This document shows, one piece after another, positions 1 to 7,683 of a stretch of 24,896 nt of DNA. The notes beneath the pieces were generated by a model that was not told the DNA's origin, did no database searches, and saw only the letters and a program-made list of their open reading frames with translations. Origin of the DNA: a virus; IMG/VR virus record IMGVR_UViG_3300044630_000573, positions 1 to 24,896 of that record, one strand, 5' to 3'. How positions within the stretch are numbered: the stretch's first letter is position 1; each line of letters begins with the position of its first letter. A program made the position numbers and the translations under genes.

Positions 1-5
1 TTTTT

Positions 6-34
6 TTGAAAGGGTATTGCAGAATATGTATATT
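6..34 (+). promoter_or_regulatory. sigma70-type promoter for the recombinase/terminase genes
   Basis: A perfect or near-perfect -35 box TTGAAA (6-11) is followed after exactly 17 bases by TATATT (29-34). Transcription would start near position 41, 35 bases before the ATG at 76. This argues against a TTG start at 34, which would lie inside the -10 box. The T run at 1-7 may be the tail of a terminator lying outside the window. Confidence 0.55.
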
Positions 35-75
35 TGTCGTATTATCACCGGAAACCACAACAAGGGAGCCGACCA

Positions 76-756
76 ATGGCCGTTTATGGATACACCCGAG
101 TCAGCACTTCGGGCCAAGTAGATAACACCAGTCTGGAAGAACAGACCCGGAAGATTAATGCTGTGGCGCAGTACCACGGCATCCGGGTCGATGACATCTT
201 TCGGGAAGAAGGCGTCAGCGGAAGTATTTCTCTGAGCCTACGCCCAGCCGGCTACAAGATGCTGGCTAGGTTGAAAACCGGCGATACGATTATTGCGGCC
301 AAGCTGGACCGTATGTTCCGTTCGGCGCAAGACGCCTTGGTGACTGCCGAGCGCTGGGCCAGTCAGGGCGTCAAGTTGATAGTCGCAGACATTAGCACCG
401 ACCCCGTATCGGAAAACGGTATGGGCAAATTGTTCTTCACGCTTTTGGCGGCGATGGCCGAGTTTGAGCGTAGCCGGATTGCCGAGCGTGTAGCGGCTGG
501 CAAGTACGCCAAGAAACAGTCGGGCGGTTATTCGGGCGGCAAGCGGCCTTTCGGGTATTATGTCGAGGGTACGGGTAAAGAGGCGATGCTCATGCCGCAC
601 CCCGAGGAGTACCCGGCGATTCAGTTCATTCTGGAGTGCCGACGGGACCGGAGCATGAGCCTTCGTGAGATATGCGATGAAGTGGAAGGCTTTTACGACA
701 TCAGCATTTCCATCGGTACTATTGCGAAAATCATCAAAGAAAACGGATTGAGGTAA
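76..756 (+). CDS. serine recombinase (resolvase/invertase family)
   Basis: This 226-residue protein has a full resolvase-type catalytic domain at about residues 1-145. YTRVS near the N terminus supplies Arg8 and the nucleophile Ser10, KLDR supplies Asp78 and Arg79, Arg82 follows, and the EFERSR stretch (about 130-135) opens the long E helix. Residues 155-226 begin like the Recombinase domain of larger enzymes (KRPFGY) but stop after one helix-turn-helix-sized segment, so it is longer than invertases (about 190) and much shorter than phage integrases (450 or more). The ATG at 76 is chosen because AAGGGAG (62-68) sits 7 bases upstream and the predicted promoter covers the alternative TTG at 34. 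It lies 2 bases before the terminase small subunit gene. Its target sites are not visible. It may resolve genome concatemers, switch a segment or act in transposition; these roles are inference. Confidence 0.9.
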   Translation: MAVYGYTRVSTSGQVDNTSLEEQTRKINAVAQYHGIRVDDIFREEGVSGSISLSLRPAGYKMLARLKTGDTIIAAKLDRMFRSAQDALVTAERWASQGVKLIVADISTDPVSENGMGKLFFTLLAAMAEFERSRIAERVAAGKYAKKQSGGYSGGKRPFGYYVEGTGKEAMLMPHPEEYPAIQFILECRRDRSMSLREICDEVEGFYDISISIGTIAKIIKENGLR

Positions 757-758
757 GT

Positions 759-1250
759 ATGGCCGGGCGTCCCAAGTTGAGAAGTTTGAAAGTTCGCATT
801 ATCGAAACGGGGGGCTACGAGTCCCTGTTGGACAAGATTGCCAGCGGGACGTCGATGCGGCGGTTGGCTGAGGAATACCAGACCAGCCCATCGCAGTTGG
901 CGTTCTTGCTGAAGAAGCCCGAGTGGAACGACAAGTTCATGACGGCAAAAGCGATTGCCGCCGGCGTTCAGGTGGAAGATGCCTTTGAGGGCGTCAAGCG
1001 CGCGATGCCAGAAGATGTCAATGTCAAGCGCCTTCAGTTCGAGGCGGCTATGAAATTAGCGAGTGTGTTTGACCGCGCGACGTTCGGGGAGCAAAAGCAA
1101 CAGGTTCAGGTCAACCTGTCGATTGGCGACTTACACCTTCAAGCCCTGAAGCAAGCCCGCGACGGCATCACCATTGACGCCGAAGTGATTATGCCAGCCA
1201 TCGAACAAAATGACGCCTATGGCGAGGACGAAGAATCAGATGACGAATAA
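759..1250 (+). CDS. probable terminase small subunit
   Basis: This 163-residue protein sits directly before and overlaps the terminase large subunit gene, the usual place for the small DNA-recognition subunit. It starts with a basic stretch (GRPKLRSLKVR), then has a helix-turn-helix-like region at about residues 28-52 (TSMRRLAEEYQTS), a helical middle that could form oligomers, and a very acidic C terminus (about residues 150-163, rich in Asp and Glu). This order (DNA-binding N terminus, oligomer core, acidic tail contacting the large subunit) matches small terminases. The call rests mainly on position, size and the helix-turn-helix; no diagnostic residue exists for this diverse family. Confidence 0.7.
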   Translation: MAGRPKLRSLKVRIIETGGYESLLDKIASGTSMRRLAEEYQTSPSQLAFLLKKPEWNDKFMTAKAIAAGVQVEDAFEGVKRAMPEDVNVKRLQFEAAMKLASVFDRATFGEQKQQVQVNLSIGDLHLQALKQARDGITIDAEVIMPAIEQNDAYGEDEESDDE

Positions 1251-2646
1251 TCCGTTTGTCGAGTTTCTCAAGCTGTACCGCAACAACCCCGTTGCCTTCG
1301 TCAAGGAAGTCTTGGGGGTGGAACCCGACGAGTGGCAAGTCTGGATGTTGAACCAGATAGCCGAGGGCAAGCGCCAAATCAGCGTGCGCTCCGGCCACGG
1401 CGTCGGTAAGTCCTCGGCGGCCTCTTGGGCGATGCTCTGGTTCTTGCTAACCCGTTACCCGGTCAAGGTGGTGGTGACTGCCCCGACGTCCGCCCAGCTG
1501 TTCGACGCCCTGTTCGCCGAACTCAAGTCGTGCGCCCGCCGTCTGCCACCCGCCCTCATGGAACTGCTGGAAGTCAAGCAAGAGCGTATCGAACTCAAAG
1601 CTGACCCCACCGGCGCGTTCATCTCGGCCCGTACGGCGCGCGCCGAAAGCCCCGAGGCGCTCCAAGGTGTTCACTCCGAGAACGTCCTTCTGGTGGCGGA
1701 CGAGGCATCCGGCGTGGCCGAACAGGTGTTCGAGGCGGCTGTCGGCTCCATGTCCGGCGAACACGCCACCACCCTGTTGCTGGGAAACCCCACCCGAACG
1801 TCAGGCTTTTTCTTCGACACCCACAACAAGAACCGCGAAAACTGGTGTACCCGCCGGGTGAACTGCGTCGATTCCAAGCTGGTTAGTTCACAATTCGTTA
1901 AGCAAGTGGCAGACGCCTACGGCGAAGACTCCAACGCCTACCGCGTCCGCGTCCTCGGCGAGTTCCCCAAGGCCGACGACGATACCGTCATTCCGCTGGT
2001 GCTGGTCGAGGACGCCATGAGCCGCGACGTCCAGACCATGCCGGGCGCGCCCATCATCTGGGGCGTTGACGTGGCCCGCTTTGGTGACGACGCCACCGCC
2101 TTAGCCAAGCGCCAGTCCAATCGGCTCGTAGAACCCATCCGCAAGTGGCGCAAGCTGGACATCATGCAAGTGGCCGGCGTGGTCAAGGCCGAGTACGATT
2201 CGTGCGCTCCGGGCGATGTACCCCAAGAGATTCTGGTGGACAGCATCGGCTTAGGTGCCGGCGTGGTCGATAGGCTCAGGGAGTTAGGTTTACCCGTTCG
2301 CGGTATCAACGTTTCCGAATCCCCAGCCCTGAAAAACTCATACAAGAACCTCAGAACCGAGTTGTGGTTCAAGGCCAAGGCGTGGTTCGAGCATCGTGAT
2401 TGCTCTATGCCCAAGGACGACGAGTTGTGCGCCGACCTTGTCAGCGTCAAGTATTTGTCCCCAGATTCGGCGGGGCGTCTGGCCATTGAGTCCAAAGACC
2501 AGACCAAACGGCGTATCCGCCGAAGCCCCGACGTGGCAGACGCATTTGTTCTTACGTTTGGTGCGGATGCGGGCGCCGCATTGTACGGGAACTCTTTCAG
2601 CACTAAATGGTCAAAAACCTTGAAGCGTGGGCTGAAGATGCTATAA
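1240..2646 (+). CDS. terminase large subunit
   Basis: This is the DNA-packaging motor, 468 residues from the ATG at 1240. The ATPase half shows a Walker A loop SGHGVGKS at about residues 51-58, a Walker B VLLVADE at about 149-155 with Glu155 as catalytic carboxylate, and a coupling motif LLLGNP at about 179-184. The RNase H-like nuclease half has WGVDVAR (Asp277), LVDSIG (Asp334) and DVADAF (Asp434), the three acidic metal ligands. Length is normal. The start is uncertain: in-frame ATGs at 1210 and 1219 lack a Shine-Dalgarno, whereas 1240 has GAGGA at 1224-1228, and starting there overlaps the small subunit gene by 11 bases. The stop codon lies inside a predicted -10 box (2642-2647). It would act with the portal encoded at 2780. 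Confidence 0.96.
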   Translation: MTNNPFVEFLKLYRNNPVAFVKEVLGVEPDEWQVWMLNQIAEGKRQISVRSGHGVGKSSAASWAMLWFLLTRYPVKVVVTAPTSAQLFDALFAELKSCARRLPPALMELLEVKQERIELKADPTGAFISARTARAESPEALQGVHSENVLLVADEASGVAEQVFEAAVGSMSGEHATTLLLGNPTRTSGFFFDTHNKNRENWCTRRVNCVDSKLVSSQFVKQVADAYGEDSNAYRVRVLGEFPKADDDTVIPLVLVEDAMSRDVQTMPGAPIIWGVDVARFGDDATALAKRQSNRLVEPIRKWRKLDIMQVAGVVKAEYDSCAPGDVPQEILVDSIGLGAGVVDRLRELGLPVRGINVSESPALKNSYKNLRTELWFKAKAWFEHRDCSMPKDDELCADLVSVKYLSPDSAGRLAIESKDQTKRRIRRSPDVADAFVLTFGADAGAALYGNSFSTKWSKTLKRGLKML

Positions 2647-2647
2647 T
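2620..2647 (+). promoter_or_regulatory. predicted promoter overlapping the terminase stop codon
   Basis: TTGAAG (2620-2625) is followed after 16 bases by an extended -10, TGC TATAAT (2639-2647). The TAA stop of the terminase gene lies inside this -10 box. Transcription would start near 2654, but a strong terminator at 2697-2722 would end most transcripts after about 65-70 bases. Confidence 0.5.
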
Positions 2648-2679
2648 GCCCTTAGTTTCATGGTTGGTCCTCTCCCCTA

Positions 2680-2693
2680 GCGCGTAACCGCGC
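2680..2693 (+). other. short GC hairpin
   Basis: GCGCG (2680-2684) and CGCGC (2689-2693) form a perfect five-pair stem around a TAAC loop. It lies immediately before the intrinsic terminator and would be included in any short transcript from the promoter at 2620-2647. Its role is unknown. Confidence 0.5.
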
Positions 2694-2696
2694 CTT

Positions 2697-2722
2697 AACC
2701 CCGCATTTGCGGGGTTTTTTTT
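2697..2722 (+). terminator. intrinsic terminator after the terminase gene
   Basis: The stem CCCCGC (2699-2704) pairs with GCGGGG (2709-2714) across an ATTT loop and is followed by eight T residues (2715-2722). Flanking AA/TT can extend the stem by two pairs. It separates the terminase transcript from the head block. Confidence 0.92.
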
Positions 2723-2748
2723 AACTATTTGTAAAACCGTGCTATAAT
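2720..2748 (+). promoter_or_regulatory. predicted promoter for the head gene block
   Basis: An extended -10, TGC TATAAT (2740-2748), has a weak TTTAAC -35 candidate 17 bases upstream (2720-2725) at the end of the terminator T run. Transcription would start near 2755, about 25 bases before the portal start. The -10 neighbourhood (GCTATAAT then GCCC) nearly repeats the one at 2641-2651. Confidence 0.55.
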
Positions 2749-2779
2749 TGCCCCAAATATCTTTCAAAGGCGTCGCTTC

Positions 2780-5008
2780 GTGTCCACACCGAATCCTTTC
2801 AATGACTTCATTGACGTCAACGTGACGGCGGTAGCTGTGGTCGAGGAAGACCAGCCGGATGGCCGTACGGACGAGGAATTTGAGTCATTTGTCGGTACGC
2901 TGATTAACGACTGCGAAGACTTTATCGACGAGGAAATCTCGCCGCGACGGGCTTTGGCCACGGAATACTACAAGGGCGACCTGTTCGGCGACGAAATGGA
3001 TGGCCGCAGTCAAGTGGTCAGCCGGGACGTCCGCGATACCGTAAACGCCATGCTTCCGAGCCTGATGCGGGTATTCTTTTCGGCCGACAATATGGTCGAA
3101 TATGCCCCGAATGGCCCTGAAGACATCCCGTTTGCCAAACAAGCCACCGATTACGCCCGATATGTGGTCGAAGCGGACAATGACGGCTTTTCCATCTTTA
3201 CGGCGGCCTTCAAGGACGCCCTTGTCCGCAAGTCCGGCATCCTGAAATGGTATTGGGACGACTCCGTTTCGGTTAGTTCCGCCGAATATACTGGCCTTGG
3301 CGAAACTGAACTGACCGCCTTGTACGACGAAGAAGGCGTTGAAGTCGAAATGCTGGCTCAGTATGACGACCCCGACGCCGAGCGCGTGGCTCCGATTGAG
3401 CCGACCATCGACCCGGTTACTGGCGAAGCCGTTCCGGTTCAAATCCCGCAACTGTTTGACGTTCGGGTCAACCGCAAGACCGCCGCTAACCGCATCGTTA
3501 TCTGCGCTGTGCCGCCGGAAGAATTTATCATTGACCGGCGCGCGCGTACCATTGATGACGCCCAGCTGGTCGGCCACCGTTCGATGAAAACTGTTTCCGA
3601 ACTGGTTGCCATGGGTTACGACCCTGAAGTGGTTGAAGGCTACACCACCAGCGGCAACGAACTAGACGACAACGACGAGTTCCTCGCCCGTACCGACCAG
3701 TATGGTACCGACTACTCCGACATCGTCAAGCGCGTCCTTTACATCGAATCGTGGGTGCGTTACGACTATGACGGCGACGGCATCGCCGAACTTCGCCGCG
3801 TCTGCACGATGGGCGGTGCTTACAACGTGGTGATGAACGAGCCGGCCGACGAGGCTCCGTTTGCCGTTCTTTGCCCCGACCCAGAACCCCATCTGTTCTT
3901 TGGCTACTCCGTGGCCGAAGCGGTTATGGACATCCAGAAAATCAAGTCCCACCTCATGCGGGGTATGCTTGATTCCTTGGCGCAGTCCATCAACCCGCGT
4001 ACCGCCGTTGTGGACGGCCAAGTCAATATCGACGACGTCCTGAACAACGAAGTCGGCGCGATTATCCGTCAGCGCGCGCCGGGCATGGTGACGCCGTTTG
4101 AAACCAACTTCCTTGGCGCCGCCGCTATGCCGGTGCTGGCTTACATGGACGAAGTAAAGGAAAACCGTACGGGTATTTCCAAAGCCGCCGCCGGCCTCGA
4201 CGCCGACGCCCTTCAGTCCAGCACCAAAGCCGCTGTATCGGCCACCTTGTCGGCATCGCAACAGCAGATTGAGATGATTGCCCGCCACTTCGCCGCGGGC
4301 CTGAAGAATCTGTATAAGGGCCTTCTGGGCCTGATGAAGAAGCACCAGAACCGTTCGCGCATCATTCGACTGCGCAACGAGTGGGTTCCGGTTGACCCGA
4401 GCCTGTGGCCGGCGGATATGGATGTCGTTATCAACGTCGGCTTTGGCCGAGGTAACGATGACGAGCGCATGATGTTCTTGGGCCAGATTGCCGCCAAGCA
4501 AGAAGCTATTTTGGCGCAAGTGGGCCTTGACAACCCGCTGGTAGGCATCCAAGAGTACCGCAACACGCTGGCCAAGATGGTCAACATGGCGGGCTTCAAA
4601 AACTCCGAGGAGTTCTTCAAAGACCCGGCCAAGACCCCGCCGGCTCCGCCCGCCCCGCCTGAACCGCCACCGCCGGACCCGGCACTTATCCTTGCTCAAG
4701 CGCAAGCCAAGGCCGAAGCCGACAAGATTGTGCTTCAACAGCAAGAACTTGAACTCAAGAAGCAAGAAGCGGCGGCCAAAGACGACCTTGAGCATGACAA
4801 GCTGGACGTCGAAGTTATGCTTCGCGCCAAGGAACTGGAACTCAAGTATAACGCCCAAGTCAACACCGCCGAAATCAAAGCGATGGTTGACCGTGACCGC
4901 GCCGCCATGAACGCTGTCAACCAACAGCAGATGGCCGCGCTCCAAGCCCAGTTACAAGCCCAAGCCCAGCCGCAGATGCCGCCCGAGGGAATGAATGGAC
5001 AACTCTGA
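2780..5008 (+). CDS. portal (head-to-tail connector) protein
   Basis: The 742-residue protein has the length and early sequence pattern of podoviral, P22-like portals: an N-terminal acidic segment, then a conserved stretch at about residues 58-96 (ATEYYKGD, GRSQVVSRDVRDTV, LPSLMRVFF). It would form the dodecameric ring through which terminase pumps DNA and to which the adaptor binds. Residues about 616-634 are a Pro-rich linker (PPAPPAPPEPPPP). They are followed by a long Gln/Ala/Lys/Glu-rich coiled coil to about 720 and a Gln-rich tail, possibly a barrel reaching into the head. The start is GTG at 2780, with AAAGG (2766-2770) nine bases before it. The stop overlaps the next gene by 14 bases. 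Confidence 0.88.
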   Translation: MSTPNPFNDFIDVNVTAVAVVEEDQPDGRTDEEFESFVGTLINDCEDFIDEEISPRRALATEYYKGDLFGDEMDGRSQVVSRDVRDTVNAMLPSLMRVFFSADNMVEYAPNGPEDIPFAKQATDYARYVVEADNDGFSIFTAAFKDALVRKSGILKWYWDDSVSVSSAEYTGLGETELTALYDEEGVEVEMLAQYDDPDAERVAPIEPTIDPVTGEAVPVQIPQLFDVRVNRKTAANRIVICAVPPEEFIIDRRARTIDDAQLVGHRSMKTVSELVAMGYDPEVVEGYTTSGNELDDNDEFLARTDQYGTDYSDIVKRVLYIESWVRYDYDGDGIAELRRVCTMGGAYNVVMNEPADEAPFAVLCPDPEPHLFFGYSVAEAVMDIQKIKSHLMRGMLDSLAQSINPRTAVVDGQVNIDDVLNNEVGAIIRQRAPGMVTPFETNFLGAAAMPVLAYMDEVKENRTGISKAAAGLDADALQSSTKAAVSATLSASQQQIEMIARHFAAGLKNLYKGLLGLMKKHQNRSRIIRLRNEWVPVDPSLWPADMDVVINVGFGRGNDDERMMFLGQIAAKQEAILAQVGLDNPLVGIQEYRNTLAKMVNMAGFKNSEEFFKDPAKTPPAPPAPPEPPPPDPALILAQAQAKAEADKIVLQQQELELKKQEAAAKDDLEHDKLDVEVMLRAKELELKYNAQVNTAEIKAMVDRDRAAMNAVNQQQMAALQAQLQAQAQPQMPPEGMNGQL

Positions 5009-5288
5009 AGACATCATCCGTCGCGGCGCTGAAGCCGAGCGTTTACTAAACCATGAACTTCTCAAAGAATCTTTTGAGAAAGTGGCGACCCATATCACTA
5101 ATGCGTGGGCCACGACTTCACCTCTCGAAGTCGAGGCGCGCGAAAAGCTGTACCTGAAACTTCAGGTTTTACAAGAAGTCCGAGAACACCTACGAATCGC
5201 GGCGGAAAACGGTAAATTTACCAAGTCGCGGTTAGAGAAGCTCTCGGAATTCACCAGTCGAGTGGCTGGCTACCGATTCGGGCGATAA
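4995..5288 (+). CDS. small helical protein of unknown function
   Basis: I do not recognise the function of this 97-residue protein. It is almost wholly predicted helix and rich in charged residues and Leu (LLNHELLKESF, KLYLKLQVLQEV). There are no Cys residues, signal peptide or membrane segment. AGGGA (4986-4990) precedes the ATG by 4 bases, inside the end of the portal gene, so the two are probably translationally coupled. Small proteins between portal and scaffold are frequent in podoviruses of this layout and are usually left as hypothetical. A head-assembly or packaging accessory role is only a guess from position. Confidence 0.85.
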   Translation: MDNSEDIIRRGAEAERLLNHELLKESFEKVATHITNAWATTSPLEVEAREKLYLKLQVLQEVREHLRIAAENGKFTKSRLEKLSEFTSRVAGYRFGR

Positions 5289-5315
5289 GCCCATTTTGCA
5301 AAAAGGTGTTACAAT

Positions 5316-6329
5316 ATGAGCAATCCCGACACACTACCTAGCGGTGGAATCGGTATCAGCGAAGCGCAAAGTGCCATTTCTAGTATGCTGGCCGCCCAAG
5401 ATGGCGACAACCAAGCCCCAGAACAGGACGAAGCGTTGCAAGCAGACGAAGATTCCTACGAGGAAACTTCCGACGCAGAAGAATCTGATGATGTCGAGGA
5501 CAACGGCGAGGCACCCGAAGACCCCGACAACGAAGATTCTGAGTCTGATGAGGAAGCGGAGCCAGACGAGCAAGAAGACCAACCTGAAGAAATTGTTGTC
5601 GAACTTGATGGCAAACAGGTTACGGTTGACGAACTCAAGAAAGGTTATCTGCGCCAGTCGGACTATACCCGTAAGACTCAACAAGTGGCCGAGGAGCGTA
5701 AGGCTCTGGAAGCCGAGTTGAGTGTTATCCGGGAAGAACGTTCGCAGTACGAACAACTTTTACCCGCGTTGCAACAACAGTTACACGCGATGGCGAATCA
5801 AGAGCCGGATTGGGAAACTTTGTATCAACAAGACCCCATTGGCGCGATTCAGGAAGAACGCAAATGGCGCGTTCAGATGCAACACCGTCAGGAACAATTA
5901 GCGGCTATTCAAGCCGAGCAGTCCAGACTTAATCAGTTGCACCAGAACGAACAAGTTAAGCAGTTTGAGCATCATTTGACCCAAGAACGTGAGTTGTTAC
6001 TGGAGCGTATGCCGTCATGGAAAGACGCGAAAGTAGCCAGCGCCGAACGTGCTAAAGTTAAAGAATATGCTCAAAAACTCGGATTTTCGGCGGAAGAATT
6101 AGACGCCGTTACCGACCATCGTGCGGTTCTTGGCTTGTATAAAGCCATGAAGTACGATGAAATGCTTGCCAAGCGGAATCAGGCCAAACCGAAACAAACG
6201 GTTCCTGTATCCAAGCCGGGTTCAGCCAAAGTGGGTAAAGTTACTTCAGAAGCGAATCGTGATAGGCAACGCCTCGCCAAAACGGGCCGTGTCCAAGACG
6301 CCGCCCGTCTGATTGAAAAACTTCTCTAA
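5316..6329 (+). CDS. probable capsid scaffolding protein
   Basis: This 337-residue protein lies immediately upstream of the major capsid gene and has scaffold-type composition. Residues about 27-95 are extremely acidic (Asp, Glu, Ser). A short conserved patch follows (VVELDGKQVTVDELKKGY, about 93-110, then RQSDYTRKTQ). A long Gln/Glu-rich coiled coil covers about 115-235, and the C terminus is basic (about 280-337), the part that in known scaffolds contacts the capsid. Scaffolds build the procapsid and then leave. No protease motif is visible. The ATG at 5316 has AAGGTG (5303-5308) 7 bases upstream. Third codon positions are richer in A/T than in the neighbouring portal and capsid genes. Confidence 0.82.
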   Translation: MSNPDTLPSGGIGISEAQSAISSMLAAQDGDNQAPEQDEALQADEDSYEETSDAEESDDVEDNGEAPEDPDNEDSESDEEAEPDEQEDQPEEIVVELDGKQVTVDELKKGYLRQSDYTRKTQQVAEERKALEAELSVIREERSQYEQLLPALQQQLHAMANQEPDWETLYQQDPIGAIQEERKWRVQMQHRQEQLAAIQAEQSRLNQLHQNEQVKQFEHHLTQERELLLERMPSWKDAKVASAERAKVKEYAQKLGFSAEELDAVTDHRAVLGLYKAMKYDEMLAKRNQAKPKQTVPVSKPGSAKVGKVTSEANRDRQRLAKTGRVQDAARLIEKLL

Positions 6330-6351
6330 CTTCACTTTTTAAGGAATTAAC

Positions 6352-7323
6352 ATGACTGCTATTACCAACACCTACTCGCGTTACGACGCGAAGGGCATCC
6401 GCGAAGACCTCGCCAATGTCATTTACAACATCTCGCCGGAAGACACCCCGTTCACCAGCAACATTGGCCGTGGCACCGCTTCCAACACCATCTACGAATG
6501 GCAAGTCGATGAACTGGCCGCCGCCGTTTCCAACAACGCTGTTGTTGAAGGCGACGACGTCACCTCGTTCACCGCCGCTGTTGCTACTGACCGTCTGGCC
6601 AACTACACCCAAATCAGCCGTAAAGACGTCCTGATTTCGGGTACCTTGGAAAAGCTGGACAAAGCTGGCCGTCGTTCGGAAATCGCTTATCAGCTGTCGA
6701 AGAAAGGCGCCGAACTGAAGCGCGACATCGAAGCCGCCTCGCTGGCTAACCAAGCCGCCGTTGCCGGTTCCATGCCGTCCACCGCCCGTCGTACCGCTGG
6801 TCTGCCGGCGTTCCTGCGCACCAACACCAACCGTTCCACCGGCGCTACCCCGGGTGCTGACCCGACTGTGTCCAACGGTCTGGTGAACGCCGCCGCTACC
6901 GACGGTACCCAGCGCGCTTTCACCGAAGCTATGCTGAAAGACGTCATCCAGAAAGTCTGGACCGAAGGCGGCACCCCGAAGATGCTGATGGTTGGCCCCG
7001 GCAACAAAGTTGTTGCCTCGACCTTCACCGGTATCGCCGACATCCGCTACAACCTGACCGCCCCGAAAACGGCCGCCATCATCGGTGCCGCTGACGTGTA
7101 CGTGTCTGACTTCGGCCAAGTGTCCATCGTTCCGAACCGTTTCCAGCGTAACCGTGATGCGTTCGTTCTGGACCCGGATTTCGCCGAACTGTGCTGGCTC
7201 CGTCCGATTACCCAAGTCGAACTGGCCAAAACCGGTGACGCTGAGAAGCGTATGCTGATTGGTGAGTGGGGCCTGAAAGTTAAGCAACAAAAAGCCCACG
7301 GCGTCATCGCCGACCTGTCGTAA
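6352..7323 (+). CDS. major capsid protein (SU10/DUF5309-like)
   Basis: The 323-residue protein has the pattern of the SU10-type major head protein family (DUF5309). The N terminus includes SRYDAKGIREDLANVIYNIS and then PEDTPFTSNIG. A central segment has NYTQISRKDVLISGT and KKGAELKRDIE, and the C-terminal half has MLMVGPGNKV, DVYVSDFG and a closing KVKQQKAHGVI. These are HK97-fold shell proteins. Codons are strongly biased to C-ending forms, as expected for the most highly made protein. The ribosome site is strong: AAGGA (6341-6345), 6 bases before the ATG. A GC-rich hairpin follows the stop (7339-7359). Confidence 0.94.
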   Translation: MTAITNTYSRYDAKGIREDLANVIYNISPEDTPFTSNIGRGTASNTIYEWQVDELAAAVSNNAVVEGDDVTSFTAAVATDRLANYTQISRKDVLISGTLEKLDKAGRRSEIAYQLSKKGAELKRDIEAASLANQAAVAGSMPSTARRTAGLPAFLRTNTNRSTGATPGADPTVSNGLVNAAATDGTQRAFTEAMLKDVIQKVWTEGGTPKMLMVGPGNKVVASTFTGIADIRYNLTAPKTAAIIGAADVYVSDFGQVSIVPNRFQRNRDAFVLDPDFAELCWLRPITQVELAKTGDAEKRMLIGEWGLKVKQQKAHGVIADLS

Positions 7324-7332
7324 TCTGAAGAA

Positions 7333-7368
7333 AAGGAAGGGGCCGGCCAACCCGGCCCCTAACTTCCT
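7333..7368 (+). promoter_or_regulatory. stable hairpin between capsid gene and next start
   Basis: GGGGCCGG (7339-7346) pairs perfectly with CCGGCCCC (7352-7359) around CCAAC. It has no T tract, so it is a poor terminator; it may protect the capsid message 3' end. The only Shine-Dalgarno-like sequence for the next gene (AAGGA, 7333-7337) lies on the far side of the hairpin, 31 bases from the ATG at 7369. Folding would bring it to an effective 10 bases. A competing outer pairing of AGGAA with TTCCT (7363-7367) could hide it. Confidence 0.7.
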
Positions 7369-7683
7369 ATGACTGACAAACGCTTATTTGATATTGACCC
7401 ACTTACCGGCTCCAAGCGGTATTTTACTTATGATGATGAAACTGACGAGTGTACCATTGAAACGGAACACGACATCTCTAACATCGTTGAACTCAACAAA
7501 CAGCGTTATAATAACGTCGATGAAAAAGCACGGTGGGGTGACGGCCAGTTAGTAGCCAGCATCCCGCTTCCGCTTTATTTTGACTTAAAAGCCAAAGGCA
7601 TTATCGACGACCAGAAAAAATTCAAAGAATGGCTTAACGACAGCGATAACCGTCACTTCCGTATGCGTCCGGGTAAAATCTAA
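7369..7683 (+). CDS. conserved-type phage protein after capsid, function unknown
   Basis: This 104-residue protein begins MTDKRLFDIDPLTG and is rich in charged and aromatic residues. There are no membrane segments, signal or Cys motif. It sits between the capsid and adaptor genes and its stop overlaps the adaptor start (TAATG at 7681-7685). Its third positions are more A/T-rich than those of the capsid gene. The start has no Shine-Dalgarno closer than the one upstream of the hairpin at 7339-7359, so its translation may depend on that fold or on coupling. I do not recognise a function; a minor head or head-completion protein is a guess from location. Confidence 0.85.
   Translation: MTDKRLFDIDPLTGSKRYFTYDDETDECTIETEHDISNIVELNKQRYNNVDEKARWGDGQLVASIPLPLYFDLKAKGIIDDQKKFKEWLNDSDNRHFRMRPGKI

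Noticed and set aside
34-75. TTG start at 34 adding 14 residues to the recombinase
   Set aside because: It lies in the predicted -10 box with no ribosome site; the ATG at 76 has AAGGGAG at the right distance and places the catalytic Ser at residue 10, as in the family.
3662-4945. Long minus-strand open frame (427 codons) opposite the portal gene
   Set aside because: The portal frame on the plus strand has family motifs and a proper start. The antisense frame is open because C-ending codons of the portal rarely make antisense stops; its protein has no recognisable domains.
5296-5318. TTGCAAAA, GTG, TTACAAT before the scaffold start, resembling 2729-2748 (TTGTAAAA, GTG, CTATAAT)
   Set aside because: The similarity is partly forced: the scaffold copy contains the Shine-Dalgarno AAGGTG and lies directly at the ATG, leaving no room for a leader. 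Two sites are too few to call a phage-specific promoter.
6241-7350. Minus-strand open frame of 369 codons opposite the major capsid gene
   Set aside because: Shadow of the strongly codon-biased capsid gene. It is low-complexity Gly/Val/Phe sequence, and it runs across the scaffold end and the intergenic region without a ribosome site.
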